This document shows positions 1 through 8,698 of a stretch of DNA of 64,000 nt, one piece after another. Source of the stretch: Streptomyces sp. RFCAC02 (GTDB lineage: Bacteria; Actinomycetota; Actinomycetes; Streptomycetales; Streptomycetaceae); contig NZ_SAUH01000001.1 of the NCBI RefSeq assembly GCF_004193175.1, positions 2,149,501 through 2,213,500 of the forward strand, in the 5' to 3' direction. The position numbers and the translations under genes were made by a program. The stretch's first letter is position 1. The number at the start of each line of letters is the position of its first letter. The notes under the pieces were generated by a model. It saw nothing but the letters and a program-made list of their open reading frames with translations. It ran no database searches and was not told where the DNA came from.

Positions 1-2
1 GC

Positions 3-2513
3 ATCCTGCTGGGGCTGGCCGGCATCGCGCTGGTCCTCGCGATCGCGACCTGGGCCATCAGCACGACCGAGGGCATCGAGCAGGACGTGGACGCCCGTGC
101 CGAGCACGCGCCGTCCCTGCTGATCAGCGTGGCCGGGTTCGTCTCCAGCGTGGCGGTGCTCGCCGTGCCGGTGGCGTTCGCGATCGACCGGCTGGTGAAA
201 CGTGACGGCCTGCGCATCGCGGACGGCGTGCTGGCCGCCGTCCTCGCGCACGGCGTGTCGCTGTCGTTCAGCCTGTGGGTGGCGCGCTTGTCGCCCGACT
301 CCGTGCAGAACGCCCTCACCCGCGACGCGCCGGGCGGCGGCCTGACCGACCCGGTGCACGACTACCTGGCGCCCGTCATCGCGTACGCGACGGCGGTCGG
401 GATGACGCACCGGCCGCGCTGGCGGCCCGCGATGTGGGCGGTGCTCGTCCTCGACGCGCTCGCCGTGCTGATCGCCGGGTACACGACGCCGTTCTCCGTC
501 GTGGTGACCGTCCTCATCGGCTGGACCGTGGCCTACGCGACGCTGTACACCGTCGGCTCGCCGAACGTGCGGCCCACCGGGCAGCAGCTCCTCGCCGGGC
601 TGCGGCACGTCGGGTTCAGACCGGTGAGCGCGCTGCGGGCCGAGGACCCGGCGCAGGCGGAGCGCCGCGCGCGCCGCGAACGCGGGGACGACGCCGAGCC
701 GTCCCGCCGCTACGTCGTGACGCTGGAGGACGGCCCGCCGCTCGACGTCACGGTCGTGGACCGCGCGCAGCAGGCGCAGGGCTTCTTCTACCGGGCGTGG
801 CGGCGCCTCGCGCTGCGCGGCATCACGCAGCGGCGCAGTCTGCCGACGCTGCGGCAGGTGCTGGAGCAGGAGGCGCTCCTCGCGTACGCCGCCATCGCCG
901 CCGGGGCCAACGCGCCGAAGCTCATCGCCACCTCCGAGCTGGGTCCCGACGCGGTGATGCTCGTCTACGAGCACATCGGCGGGCGCGATCTCGACTCCCT
1001 GCCGGACGACGAGGTGACGGACGCGCTGATGGAGGCGGCGTGGCGGCAGGTGAAGGCCCTGCAGTCGCGGCGCATCGCGCACCGGCGCCTGGACGGCGGC
1101 TCCCTGATGGTGGACCGCGACGGCACCGTGTTCCTGACGGACCTGCGCGGTGGCGAGATCGCAGCGGGTGACCTGCTGCTGCGGATGGACGTCGCGCAGC
1201 TCCTGACGACCTTCGGTCTGCGCGCCGGGCCCGAACGCGCGGTCGCCTCGGCCGTGGCCGTCCTCGGCCCGGACGCGGTGGCCGACTGCCTGCCGCTGCT
1301 CCAGCCCATCGCCCTCACCCGCGGGACCCGCGCGACGCTGCGGCAGCTCGCCAGGGAGCGGTCGGGCCGTGAGCGCGCGGCCGTGCTGGACGCCACCCGC
1401 GCGTACCGCGAGGCGCGGGGCAGCCTTCCCGAGGACGCCGACCGGCGGACGGTGAAGGCGGCCAGGCAGGCCGAGAAGCAGGTCATGGAGGACGCACTCG
1501 AGAACGCCCGCGAGGAGGACCTGCTCGCGCTGATCCGGCAGCAGGTGCTGCTGGTGCGGCCCCAGGCGCCCATAGAGCCCGCGCGCGTCGAACGGATCCG
1601 GCCACGTACGCTCGTCAGCCTCATCGCGGCCGTGTTCGCCGCGTACTTCCTGAGCATCCAGCTCATCTCACCGGAGTTCCAGCGGGTCTGGGAGGACGCG
1701 AACTGGAGCTGGGTCCTCGTCGCCGCCGGGTTCTCCGCGCTGACCTACTGCGCCGCCGCGATGAGCCTGCTCGGGTTCGTGCCCGAGAAGGTGGCGTTCG
1801 GCCGGACCGTGGTCGCCCAGGTGGCGGGGTCGTTCGTGAAGCTGGTCGCGCCGGCGGCGATCGGCGGTGTCGCGCTCAACACGCGCTACCTCCAGCGCCA
1901 GGGCCTGCGTCCCGGGCACGCGGTGGCCAGCGTCGGCGCGTCGCAGCTCTTCGGCCTCGGCTGCCACATCGGGCTGCTCGCGGTGTTCGGCTACCTCACG
2001 GGCACGGAGCACACGCCGTCGCTCTCGCCGTCGAGGACGGTCATCGCCGGTCTGCTGACGGTCGCGGTCGCCGCGCTGATCGTGACGGCCGTGCCGCGGC
2101 TGCGGAAGTCGCTGTCCGAGCGGGTGCGGACGCTGTTCGCCGGCGTGGTGCCGCGGATGCTCGACGTGGTGCAGCGGCCGCGGAAGCTGCTGTCCGGCAT
2201 CGGCGGGATGCTGCTGATGACGCTGGCGTTCGTCATGTGCCTGGACGCGTCGCTGCGGGCGTTCGGCTGGGAGCTGAGCTACCCGACGATCGCCGTCGTC
2301 TTCCTCGCGGGCAACGCGCTCGGCTCCGCCGTCCCGACCCCGGGCGGCATCGGCGCCGTCGAGCTGACGCTGAGCGGCGGCCTGACGGTGGCGGGTGTGC
2401 CGGACCACGCGGCGCTGGGGGCCGTGCTGCTGTTCCGGCTGATGACGTTCTGGCTGCCGGTCCTGCCGGGCTGGCTGGCGTTCACCCAGCTCACGCGCAG
2501 GGGCGACATCTGA
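3..2513 (+). CDS. Lysylphosphatidylglycerol synthase/UPF0104-type flippase with kinase-like middle region (5' partial)
   Basis: The reading frame is open from base 3, so the true start lies left of the window; 836 residues are visible. The N-terminal part has several membrane segments (about bases 3-60, 114-185, 230-290, 430-560). A cytosolic middle part (about 845-1200) looks like a degenerate ABC1/Kdo-kinase fold: AHRRLDGGSLMV sits where a kinase has HxDxxxxN, and DLRGGE where it has DFG. From about base 1600 a multi-pass membrane domain follows, ending with the AVPTPGGIGAVE motif typical of the UPF0104 (LPG-synthase membrane/flippase) family. Role by family: moving or sensing a lipid or polyprenyl intermediate at the membrane. 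Kinase activity is doubtful because the key residues are altered. Confidence 0.85.
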   Translation: MLLGLAGIALVLAIATWAISTTEGIEQDVDARAEHAPSLLISVAGFVSSVAVLAVPVAFAIDRLVKRDGLRIADGVLAAVLAHGVSLSFSLWVARLSPDSVQNALTRDAPGGGLTDPVHDYLAPVIAYATAVGMTHRPRWRPAMWAVLVLDALAVLIAGYTTPFSVVVTVLIGWTVAYATLYTVGSPNVRPTGQQLLAGLRHVGFRPVSALRAEDPAQAERRARRERGDDAEPSRRYVVTLEDGPPLDVTVVDRAQQAQGFFYRAWRRLALRGITQRRSLPTLRQVLEQEALLAYAAIAAGANAPKLIATSELGPDAVMLVYEHIGGRDLDSLPDDEVTDALMEAAWRQVKALQSRRIAHRRLDGGSLMVDRDGTVFLTDLRGGEIAAGDLLLRMDVAQLLTTFGLRAGPERAVASAVAVLGPDAVADCLPLLQPIALTRGTRATLRQLARERSGRERAAVLDATRAYREARGSLPEDADRRTVKAARQAEKQVMEDALENAREEDLLALIRQQVLLVRPQAPIEPARVERIRPRTLVSLIAAVFAAYFLSIQLISPEFQRVWEDANWSWVLVAAGFSALTYCAAAMSLLGFVPEKVAFGRTVVAQVAGSFVKLVAPAAIGGVALNTRYLQRQGLRPGHAVASVGASQLFGLGCHIGLLAVFGYLTGTEHTPSLSPSRTVIAGLLTVAVAALIVTAVPRLRKSLSERVRTLFAGVVPRMLDVVQRPRKLLSGIGGMLLMTLAFVMCLDASLRAFGWELSYPTIAVVFLAGNALGSAVPTPGGIGAVELTLSGGLTVAGVPDHAALGAVLLFRLMTFWLPVLPGWLAFTQLTRRGDI

Positions 2514-2533
2514 CGGCGGGAAACCGCCCGCTC

Positions 2534-2585
2534 CGGCTCGCATCTGCGAGAGGACACACCCGTACCGCCTTGCGGATGCGAGCCG
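2534..2585. promoter_or_regulatory. 11-bp perfect inverted repeat upstream of HTH-TOBE gene
   Basis: CGGCTCGCATC at 2534-2544 is repeated in perfect inverse at 2575-2585, with 30 nt between the arms. The right arm lies immediately after and partly within the proposed -35 of the downstream regulator gene. This is a plausible operator for that regulator. Looping to a 52-nt stem-loop is possible, but no T-tract follows, so a terminator is less likely. Confidence 0.5.
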
Positions 2586-2608
2586 TTGCGGCCTAATGTG
2601 CCGCACAT
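2570..2608 (+). promoter_or_regulatory. Promoter, probably leaderless, with start-codon palindrome
   Basis: A -35-like TTGCGG (2570-2575) and a -10-like TAATGT (2594-2599) are 18 nt apart. The ATG at 2607 lies 7 nt beyond the -10, where transcription should begin, so the mRNA would be leaderless; no Shine-Dalgarno is seen. The 13-nt hyphenated palindrome ATGTGC-C-GCACAT (2596-2608) overlaps the -10 and the start codon and could be an operator. Confidence 0.5.
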
Positions 2609-3002
2609 GCGTTCCTATGGCATCGGCCGTGCCGCACGGCTGCTCGGCGTCAGCCCCGACACGGTCCGCCGCTGGGCGGACGCCGGCCGGCTGCCCACCC
2701 GCCGCGACGAGGCGGGCAAGCGGCTGATCGACGGCGCCGACCTCGCCGCGTTCGCCACCGCCCTGGCCGCCGACGGCGCCGACGACGGCGAGGAGCCGCA
2801 CACCTCCGTCCGCAACGCCTTCCCCGGCATCGTCACCGCCGTCCGGCTCGGCGACGTCGCGGCGCAGGTCGAGGTCCAGGCCGGCCCGCACCGGCTCGTG
2901 TCCCTCCTCACGCGCGAGGCCGTCGAGGAGCTCGGCCTCGCCGTCGGCATGGAGGCCGTGGCCCGCGTGAAGGCGACCAACGTCCACATCGACACCGTCT
3001 GA
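2607..3002 (+). CDS. MerR/excisionase-type HTH plus TOBE domain protein, molybdate-responsive regulator or molybdenum-pterin binder
   Basis: 131 residues. Residues 1-50 form a MerR/excisionase-like helix-turn-helix (IGRAARLLGVSPDTVRRW). Residues about 66-131 form a TOBE/Mop domain, with NAFPGIVTAVRLGDVAAQVEV and the end AVARVKATNVHIDTV. Proteins of this build bind molybdate or tungstate through the TOBE domain and DNA through the HTH, so it probably controls the modA-modB genes that begin 7 nt after its stop. The start at 2607 is chosen because the HTH begins there and a -10 box sits 7 nt upstream. An upstream in-frame TTG at 2586 is less likely. Confidence 0.85.
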   Translation: MRSYGIGRAARLLGVSPDTVRRWADAGRLPTRRDEAGKRLIDGADLAAFATALAADGADDGEEPHTSVRNAFPGIVTAVRLGDVAAQVEVQAGPHRLVSLLTREAVEELGLAVGMEAVARVKATNVHIDTV

Positions 3003-3009
3003 GGCAGCC

Positions 3010-3819
3010 ATGCACGCCGATCCCGCCGCCCCCCGGCCACGCCACCGCCGCGCCCGCACCGCCCTCCTGCCCGCCGTCCTCGCCGCCGCGCTGCTGTCCG
3101 CCTGCGGCTCGGACGACGGCCCGGGGGGCGCGGACGCCTCCGGCGGAGACACCGTCGAACTGACCGTCCTCGCCGCCGCGTCCCTCACCGACGTCTTCGA
3201 CGCCATGAGCGGCACCTACGAGGACAGCCACCCCGGCGTCACCCTGCGGTTCTCGTTCGCCGGCTCCCAGGAGCTGGCCGCCCAGGTGCGGGAGGGCGTC
3301 CCCGCCGACGTCCTGGTGACCGCCGACACCACGACGATGGACGGCGTCGCCGACCTCACCGAGGACCCGGCCGTCATCGCCCGCAACGCCCTCACCCTCG
3401 TCACGCCGCCGGGCAACCCCGCCGGCGTCACCGGCCTCGACGACCTCGCCGATCCCGGCCTGCGCCTCGTCCTCGCCGCCCCCGAGGTCCCCGCCGGACG
3501 CTACGGCCGCCAGATCCTGGACGACCTCGGCATCGACGCGCGGCCCGACTCCGAGGAGGCGAACGTCCGCGCCGTCCTCAGCAAGGTGCAGCTCGGCGAG
3601 GCCGACGCCGGCCTCGTGTACGTCACCGACGCCACCGCCGCGGGCGAGGACGCCGTGACGACCGTGCCCATCCCCGAGGAGGACAACGTCGTCGCCTCCT
3701 ACCCGGCGGCCGCCCTCACCGAGGCGGGGCACCCGGAGGAGGCGGCCGCCTTCGTGGACTGGCTCACCACCGACGACGCCCAGGAGATCCTGAACGACGC
3801 GGGCTTCACCGGACCGTGA
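3010..3819 (+). CDS. modA: Molybdate ABC transporter substrate-binding lipoprotein ModA
   Basis: 269 residues. A basic N-terminus and hydrophobic stretch end in the lipobox LLSAC (Cys32), so the protein is a surface lipoprotein. The mature part begins ELTVLAAASLTDVFDAM and continues with FAGSQELAAQ, PADVLVTAD, PAGRYGRQ and KVQLGEADAGLVYVTDA, the usual ModA signatures around the oxyanion pocket. It follows the HTH-TOBE gene by 7 nt and overlaps modB by 4 nt, so the three are one transcription unit. It captures molybdate (or tungstate) outside the membrane and delivers it to ModB. Confidence 0.92.
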   Translation: MHADPAAPRPRHRRARTALLPAVLAAALLSACGSDDGPGGADASGGDTVELTVLAAASLTDVFDAMSGTYEDSHPGVTLRFSFAGSQELAAQVREGVPADVLVTADTTTMDGVADLTEDPAVIARNALTLVTPPGNPAGVTGLDDLADPGLRLVLAAPEVPAGRYGRQILDDLGIDARPDSEEANVRAVLSKVQLGEADAGLVYVTDATAAGEDAVTTVPIPEEDNVVASYPAAALTEAGHPEEAAAFVDWLTTDDAQEILNDAGFTGP

Positions 3820-4631
3820 CCCCCCGCCCCCGGAGGCGGCGCGACCGCCCCCCGCTCGTGCTGGCGCTGCCCGCGCTGCTCGCGGTCGCGTTCCTCCTCG
3901 TGCCGCTGCTCGGCATCGTCGCCGACGCGCCCTGGCACGACCTCGCCGGCCGCCTCACCGATCCCGCCGTCACCGAGGCCCTCACCCTGTCCCTCGTCGT
4001 CTCGGGCTGGGCGCTGCTGATCTCGCTGCTGCTCGGCGTCCCCCTGGCCTGGCTGCTCGCCCGCACCGACTTCCCCGGCCGGACCGCGCTGCGCTGCCTG
4101 GTGCTCCTCCCGATGGTGCTGCCGCCGACGGTCGCGGGTGTGGCGCTGCTGCGCGGGTTCGGGCGGCGGGGGGTCGTCGGCGGGGCACTGGAGTCGGTCG
4201 GCGTCACGCTCCCGTTCAGCACACCGGGCGCGGTGCTCGCCGCGGTCTTCGTGTCGATGCCGTTCCTCGTCATCAGCCTGGAGGGCGCGCTGACCGGCCT
4301 CGAACCGCAGTACGAGGAGGCCGCGGCCACGATGGGCGCCGGCCCGCTGCGGACGCTGCGGCTCGTCACGCTGCCCATGGTCGGCCCCTCCCTGGCCGCC
4401 GGGGCGGCGCTGACCTGGGCGCGGGCGCTCGGCGAGTTCGGCGCGACCATCACCTTCGCCGGCAACCTGCCGGGCACGACCCAGACGCTGCCGCTCAAGG
4501 TGTACCTGCTGCTCCAGCAGGACCCGGCCGGCGCGACCGCCGTCTCCCTCCTCCTGCTGGTGATCGCCGCCGCCGTGCTGTTCGCGCTGCGCGGGCGCTG
4601 GCTGGGGTCGGTCCGCCGCTCACCCGGTTGA
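3816..4631 (+). CDS. modB: Molybdate ABC transporter permease ModB
   Basis: 271 residues, GTG start overlapping the modA stop as GTGA, which implies translational coupling. Five to six hydrophobic helices are visible. The EAA loop that docks on the ATPase is clear (EEAAATMGAGPLRTLRLVTLP, followed by GPSLAAGAALTWARALGEFG). The family role is the membrane channel for molybdate import. No modC ATPase gene follows: the next gene is an unrelated secreted hydrolase, so the ATPase must come from elsewhere or be shared. Confidence 0.92.
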   Translation: MTPRPRRRRDRPPLVLALPALLAVAFLLVPLLGIVADAPWHDLAGRLTDPAVTEALTLSLVVSGWALLISLLLGVPLAWLLARTDFPGRTALRCLVLLPMVLPPTVAGVALLRGFGRRGVVGGALESVGVTLPFSTPGAVLAAVFVSMPFLVISLEGALTGLEPQYEEAAATMGAGPLRTLRLVTLPMVGPSLAAGAALTWARALGEFGATITFAGNLPGTTQTLPLKVYLLLQQDPAGATAVSLLLLVIAAAVLFALRGRWLGSVRRSPG

Positions 4632-4703
4632 CGCCCAGCGGGTGCGGGGTTCCCGCGCGGCCGCCCAGGATGGCCGTGTCGCCGCACCGAGGGAGCCCGC
4701 CGC

Positions 4704-6326
4704 ATGAGCCGAGCCCGACTGGCCGCACCGTCCTGCCTGGTCACCGCCGCCCTGCTGGCCGCCGCCGGCTGCGGCGGCGGGAGCGGGAGCGGTACGAGCG
4801 GCACGGCGCGCGGTCCGGTGCGGGCGGCCGCCGACCGGGGCGCCACCGACACGGACGACCTGCCGCGCTCCCTCACCGGGCAGGAACTCGACTGGTCCCC
4901 CTGCGAGCCGACCGACCCCGAGCAGGGCGCGGGCAGCTCCCCGTCGCCCATGCCCGGCGGCGGCTCCTGGGAGTGCGCCACGATGACCGCGCCGGTCGAC
5001 TACGCCGACCCGGAGGGCGACACCCTCGGCATCGCGATGATCCGGGTGCGCAGCAGCGGCGCGAAGGAGGACCGCATCGGATCCCTGCTGTTCAACTTCG
5101 GCGGCCCCGGCGGCTCGGGTGTCGCGACCCTGCCGTCCTTCGGCCAGGACTACGAGGACCTCAACAAACGCTACGACCTCGTGAGCTTCGACCCGCGCGG
5201 CGTCGGCGACAGCGAGGGCGTGCAGTGCCTCGACGACGAGGGCCTCGACGACTTCTTCGCCGCCGACGCCGACCCGCGCACCAAGAAGGAGCGGAAGGCG
5301 TTCACCGACCGGCTCCAGGAGTTCGCCGACGGCTGCGAGGAACGGCACGGGGACCTCCTCCCCCACCTCACGACCACCGCGACCGCCCGCGACATGGACC
5401 TGATGCGGGAGGTGCTCGGCGACGACGAGCTGCACTACTTCGGCATCTCGTACGGCACGGAACTCGGCGGCGTGTACGCCCACCTGTTCCCCCGCCGCGT
5501 CGGCCGCGCCGTCCTCGACGCCGTCGTGGACCCCACGGGCGACAGCGAGCAGGGCGCGCTCGGCCAGGCCAAGGGCTTCCAGTCCGCCCTGGAGAGCTAC
5601 CTCGAACACTGCGCGGAGAACGACAACTGCCCCCTCGGCACCGACGAGGACGAGGCCGAGGACCGGATCGCCGACTTCCTCGACCGCCTCCGCGACCACC
5701 CGCTGCCCACCCAGGACCCGGACGGCCGGAAGCTGACGCAGTCCCTCGCCTGGAACGGCATCGCGCAGTCCCTGTACTCCGAGGACTTCTGGCCCTACCT
5801 CACGCAGGGCCTCGACGACGCCCTGGACGAGGACGACCCGGACGGCACCGTGCTGCTCGCCCTCGGCGACTCCATGAACGGCCGCAACCCGGACGGCACC
5901 TACTCCACGCTCCAGTCGTCCCTGACGGCGATCAACTGCGCCGACTCGAAGACCCGCGTCTCCGAGAAGCACGTGCGCGACCGGCTGGACGACTTCGAGG
6001 AGGCGTCGCCGGTGTTCGGCCGCGCGATGGCCTGGGGCATGCTCGCCTGCACCCACTGGCCGGTGCGCGGCGACCGCGAGCACCCGGACGTCGGGGCGGA
6101 GGGCTCGGAGCCGATCCTGCTCATCGGCACGACGGGCGACCCGGCGACGCCCTACGAGGGCACCGGACACATGAAGGACGCCCTCGGGGACGACGTGGGG
6201 GTGGAGCTGACGTACGACGGCGAGGGCCACGGCGCGTACAACAGCGGCAACACGTGCGTGCGGGAGACCACGAACGACTACCTGCTGAAGGGCGAGGTCC
6301 CCGACGACGGGAAGACGTGCGACTGA
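4704..6326 (+). CDS. Secreted alpha/beta hydrolase, tripeptidyl aminopeptidase (TAP)-like lipoprotein
   Basis: 540 residues. The signal peptide ends in a lipobox LAAAGC (Cys23). The oxyanion region FNFGGPGGSG is followed by the nucleophile motif GISYG (Ser249). Asp479 in GTTGDPATP and His509 in GEGHGAY complete a catalytic triad, and the C-terminal part matches the TAP-like domain that closes these peptidases. The probable role is release of short peptides from the N-terminus of extracellular proteins, though some relatives are esterases. It is separated from modB by 72 nt and ends in a strong terminator shared with the convergent moeZ. Confidence 0.87.
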   Translation: MSRARLAAPSCLVTAALLAAAGCGGGSGSGTSGTARGPVRAAADRGATDTDDLPRSLTGQELDWSPCEPTDPEQGAGSSPSPMPGGGSWECATMTAPVDYADPEGDTLGIAMIRVRSSGAKEDRIGSLLFNFGGPGGSGVATLPSFGQDYEDLNKRYDLVSFDPRGVGDSEGVQCLDDEGLDDFFAADADPRTKKERKAFTDRLQEFADGCEERHGDLLPHLTTTATARDMDLMREVLGDDELHYFGISYGTELGGVYAHLFPRRVGRAVLDAVVDPTGDSEQGALGQAKGFQSALESYLEHCAENDNCPLGTDEDEAEDRIADFLDRLRDHPLPTQDPDGRKLTQSLAWNGIAQSLYSEDFWPYLTQGLDDALDEDDPDGTVLLALGDSMNGRNPDGTYSTLQSSLTAINCADSKTRVSEKHVRDRLDDFEEASPVFGRAMAWGMLACTHWPVRGDREHPDVGAEGSEPILLIGTTGDPATPYEGTGHMKDALGDDVGVELTYDGEGHGAYNSGNTCVRETTNDYLLKGEVPDDGKTCD

Positions 6327-6331
6327 CCCCG

Positions 6332-6362
6332 CCCCGCACCGCCCGGGAGGGGCGGTGCGGGG
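6332..6362. terminator. Bidirectional terminator hairpin between TAP-like hydrolase and moeZ
   Basis: A perfect 12-bp GC stem (CCCCGCACCGCC / GGCGGTGCGGGG) with a 7-nt loop lies right after the hydrolase stop and just before the moeZ stop on the other strand. There is no T-run, as is common for terminators in very high GC genomes. Confidence 0.75.
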
Positions 6363-6369
6363 GCGGCCG

Positions 6370-7548
6370 TCAGTAGATCGGCTTCTCGGGCTCGATCTGG
6401 TTGACCCAGCCGACGACTCCGCCGCCGAGGTGCACGGCGTCGGCGAAGCCCGCGTCCTTGAGGATCGCGAGGACTTCCGCGGACCGGACACCCGTCTTGC
6501 AGTGCAGGACGATCCGCCGGTCCTGGGGCAGGTCACCGAGGGCGTTGCCCATGATGAACTCGTTCTTCGGGATGAGCCGCGCGCCCGGGATCGAGACGAT
6601 CTCGTACTCGCCCGGCTCGCGGACGTCGATGATCTCGATCTTCTCGTCCGCGTCGATCCAGTCCTTGAGCTGCCGCGGCGTGATGGTGGCGTCCTTGGCC
6701 GCCGCCTGGGCCTCGTCGGAGACGACGCCGCAGAACGCCTCGTAGTCGATCAGCTCGGTGACCGTCGGGTTGTCGCCGCAGACCGCGCAGTTCGGGTCCT
6801 TGCGGACCTTGACCTGCCGGTAGGACATCTCCAGGGCGTCGTAGATCATCAGCCGGCCGACCAGCGGCTCGCCGGTGCCGGTGAGGACCTTGATCGCCTC
6901 GGTGACCTGGATCGCGCCGACCGACCCGCACAGCACGCCGAGCACGCCGCCCTCGGCGCACGACGGCACCATGCCGGGCGGCGGCGGCTCGGGGTAGAGG
7001 CAGCGGTAGCAGGGGCCGTGCTCGGACCAGAAGACGGACGCCTGGCCGTCGAAGCGGTAGATGGAGCCCCAGACGTACGGCTTGTTCAGCAGGACGCAGG
7101 CGTCGTTGACCAGGTAGCGGGTCGCGAAGTTGTCCGTGCCGTCGACGATCAGGTCGTACTGCGCGAAGATCTCCATGACGTTCGACGAGTCGAGGCGCTC
7201 CTCGTGCAGGTTCACCTGGACGAGGGGGTTGATGCCGAGGACGGTCTCCTTGGCGGACAGCGCCTTGGACTTGCCGAGGTCCGCCTGGCTGTGGATGATC
7301 TGCCGCTGCAGGTTGGACTCGTCGACCTCGTCGAACTCCACGATGCCGAGGGTGCCGACCCCGGCCGCGGCCAGGTACATCAGCGCGGGCGAGCCCAGAC
7401 CGCCGGCGCCCACACAGAGCACCTTCGCGTTCTTCAGCCGCTTCTGCCCGTCCATCCCCACATCGGGGATGATCAGGTGGCGGGAGTACCTGCGGACCTC
7501 ATCGACGGTGAGCTCGGCGGCCGGCTCTACCAGGGGTGGCAGCGACAC
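6370..7548 (-). CDS. moeZ: Adenylyltransferase/sulfurtransferase MoeZ (MoeB-rhodanese fusion)
   Basis: 392 residues from the GTG at 7548, which is preceded by GGAG at suitable spacing; an ATG at 7599 would add 17 residues. The N-terminal E1-like ThiF/MoeB domain has the nucleotide loop GAGGLG (47-52), followed by DNFATRYLVNDAC and zinc-type Cys pairs (CYRCLYP, CAVCG). The C-terminal rhodanese domain has the active loop HCKTGVRS with Cys350. MoeZ adenylates small sulfur carriers with C-terminal Gly-Gly (MoaD, CysO, ThiS types) and thiocarboxylates them for molybdopterin, thiamine, cysteine and some secondary-metabolite pathways. Its position beside modAB fits molybdenum-cofactor supply. Confidence 0.93.
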   Translation of the reverse strand: MSLPPLVEPAAELTVDEVRRYSRHLIIPDVGMDGQKRLKNAKVLCVGAGGLGSPALMYLAAAGVGTLGIVEFDEVDESNLQRQIIHSQADLGKSKALSAKETVLGINPLVQVNLHEERLDSSNVMEIFAQYDLIVDGTDNFATRYLVNDACVLLNKPYVWGSIYRFDGQASVFWSEHGPCYRCLYPEPPPPGMVPSCAEGGVLGVLCGSVGAIQVTEAIKVLTGTGEPLVGRLMIYDALEMSYRQVKVRKDPNCAVCGDNPTVTELIDYEAFCGVVSDEAQAAAKDATITPRQLKDWIDADEKIEIIDVREPGEYEIVSIPGARLIPKNEFIMGNALGDLPQDRRIVLHCKTGVRSAEVLAILKDAGFADAVHLGGGVVGWVNQIEPEKPIY

Positions 7549-7667
7549 GGGGACTCCGTTGGTCAAAGGGACAGTCGTATCTGGACTCAACACTGCCATG
7601 GGCCGTTCCATTCCGAGACACCCGTCCCACAGTCCGGGCATCGCCCGCGCCGCCGGCTCGGCCGCCG

Positions 7668-8621
7668 TCACATCCGGCAGGCGGCCTCCATCCAGATGTC
7701 GGCCAGGGACTCCTCCAGCGCGATCCGCGCCCGCCAGCCGAGCCGGTCGCGGGCCGTCCGCACGTCCGCCTGCTGCCACGGGCCGCAGCCGTCCGGGTAC
7801 GGCGGGGCGGCGGGGGCGTGGTGCCCGTGCGCGCCGCCCGGCTCCTGGCCCTGGCGGGGGACGGGCAGCGCGTCCACCTCGTGGAGGGTGCCGCCGAACC
7901 CGGCGATCCGAGACAGCGTGACCGCCGCGTCGCGCAGCCGGACGGCGTGCCCCGTGCCGATGTTGACGACGCCCTGGGCCGCGGACAGGGTCGCCGCGTG
8001 GACGGCCCGTGCCACATCGCGGACGTCCACGAAGTCCCGGTGGACGCCGAGGCCGCCGAGCCGCAGGTCGGTGTCCCCGTGCTGCATGGCGCGGCGCAGC
8101 GAGTCGGCGAGGCGGCCGAGGGGCGAGCCGGCGGGTGTCCCCGGCCCGGTCGGTGAGAAGACGCGCAGCACGATCGCGTCGAGCCCGGACCCGAGGACCA
8201 GTTCCGTGGCCGCGAGCTTGCTGACGCCGTACGGGCCGCCGGGCCGGGCCACGGCGTCCTCGGCGATGGAGGAGCCGTTCTGCGAGGGGCCGTACTCGGC
8301 GGCGCAGCCGATGTGCACCAGCCGGGCGCGGCAGCCGCTGCGGCGCAGCGACTCGCACAGGGTGGCGGTGGCGACGGTGTTGTGCCGGGCGAGTTCGCTC
8401 GCGGTGCCGCGGATGGTGCCGGCGCAGTTGATGACGACGCCGGGGTGCACGGCGTCCAGGAACCGGGTGAGGGCGCCGGGACTGCCGGTGGAGAGGTCGA
8501 AACGGACGTCCGCGTCGTCGCCGCGGCCGAGTGCGGTCAGCTGGACGGCGGGATCGGCGAGCAACCGGTCCGCGACGAACCGGCCGAGATAGCCGGCTGC
8601 GCCGAGAAGCAGCACTCTCAT
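7668..8621 (-). CDS. NAD-dependent epimerase/dehydratase (extended SDR)
   Basis: 317 residues. The N-terminal Rossmann loop GAAGYLG (7-13) binds NAD(P). The catalytic pair is Tyr131-x3-Lys135 (YGVSK), with the upstream IGCAAEYG strand. RVFSPTGPG and HRDFVDVRDVARAV are typical of nucleotide-sugar epimerases. The substrate cannot be read from sequence. It lies 77 nt downstream of a glycosyltransferase gene on the same strand, so the pair may make and transfer a surface sugar. Confidence 0.85.
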   Translation of the reverse strand: MRVLLLGAAGYLGRFVADRLLADPAVQLTALGRGDDADVRFDLSTGSPGALTRFLDAVHPGVVINCAGTIRGTASELARHNTVATATLCESLRRSGCRARLVHIGCAAEYGPSQNGSSIAEDAVARPGGPYGVSKLAATELVLGSGLDAIVLRVFSPTGPGTPAGSPLGRLADSLRRAMQHGDTDLRLGGLGVHRDFVDVRDVARAVHAATLSAAQGVVNIGTGHAVRLRDAAVTLSRIAGFGGTLHEVDALPVPRQGQEPGGAHGHHAPAAPPYPDGCGPWQQADVRTARDRLGWRARIALEESLADIWMEAACRM

Positions 8622-8698
8622 GGCTGTGCTCCTTGCATGTGCACGATCGTTCGTGAAGGGGGTTCGGAAAGGGGGAGTCGGGGTGGGGAGGGGGACGG

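Noticed and set aside
4620..6536. A 638-codon minus-strand frame
   Set aside because: It is antisense to the TAP-like hydrolase, whose triad, signal peptide and codon use are convincing.
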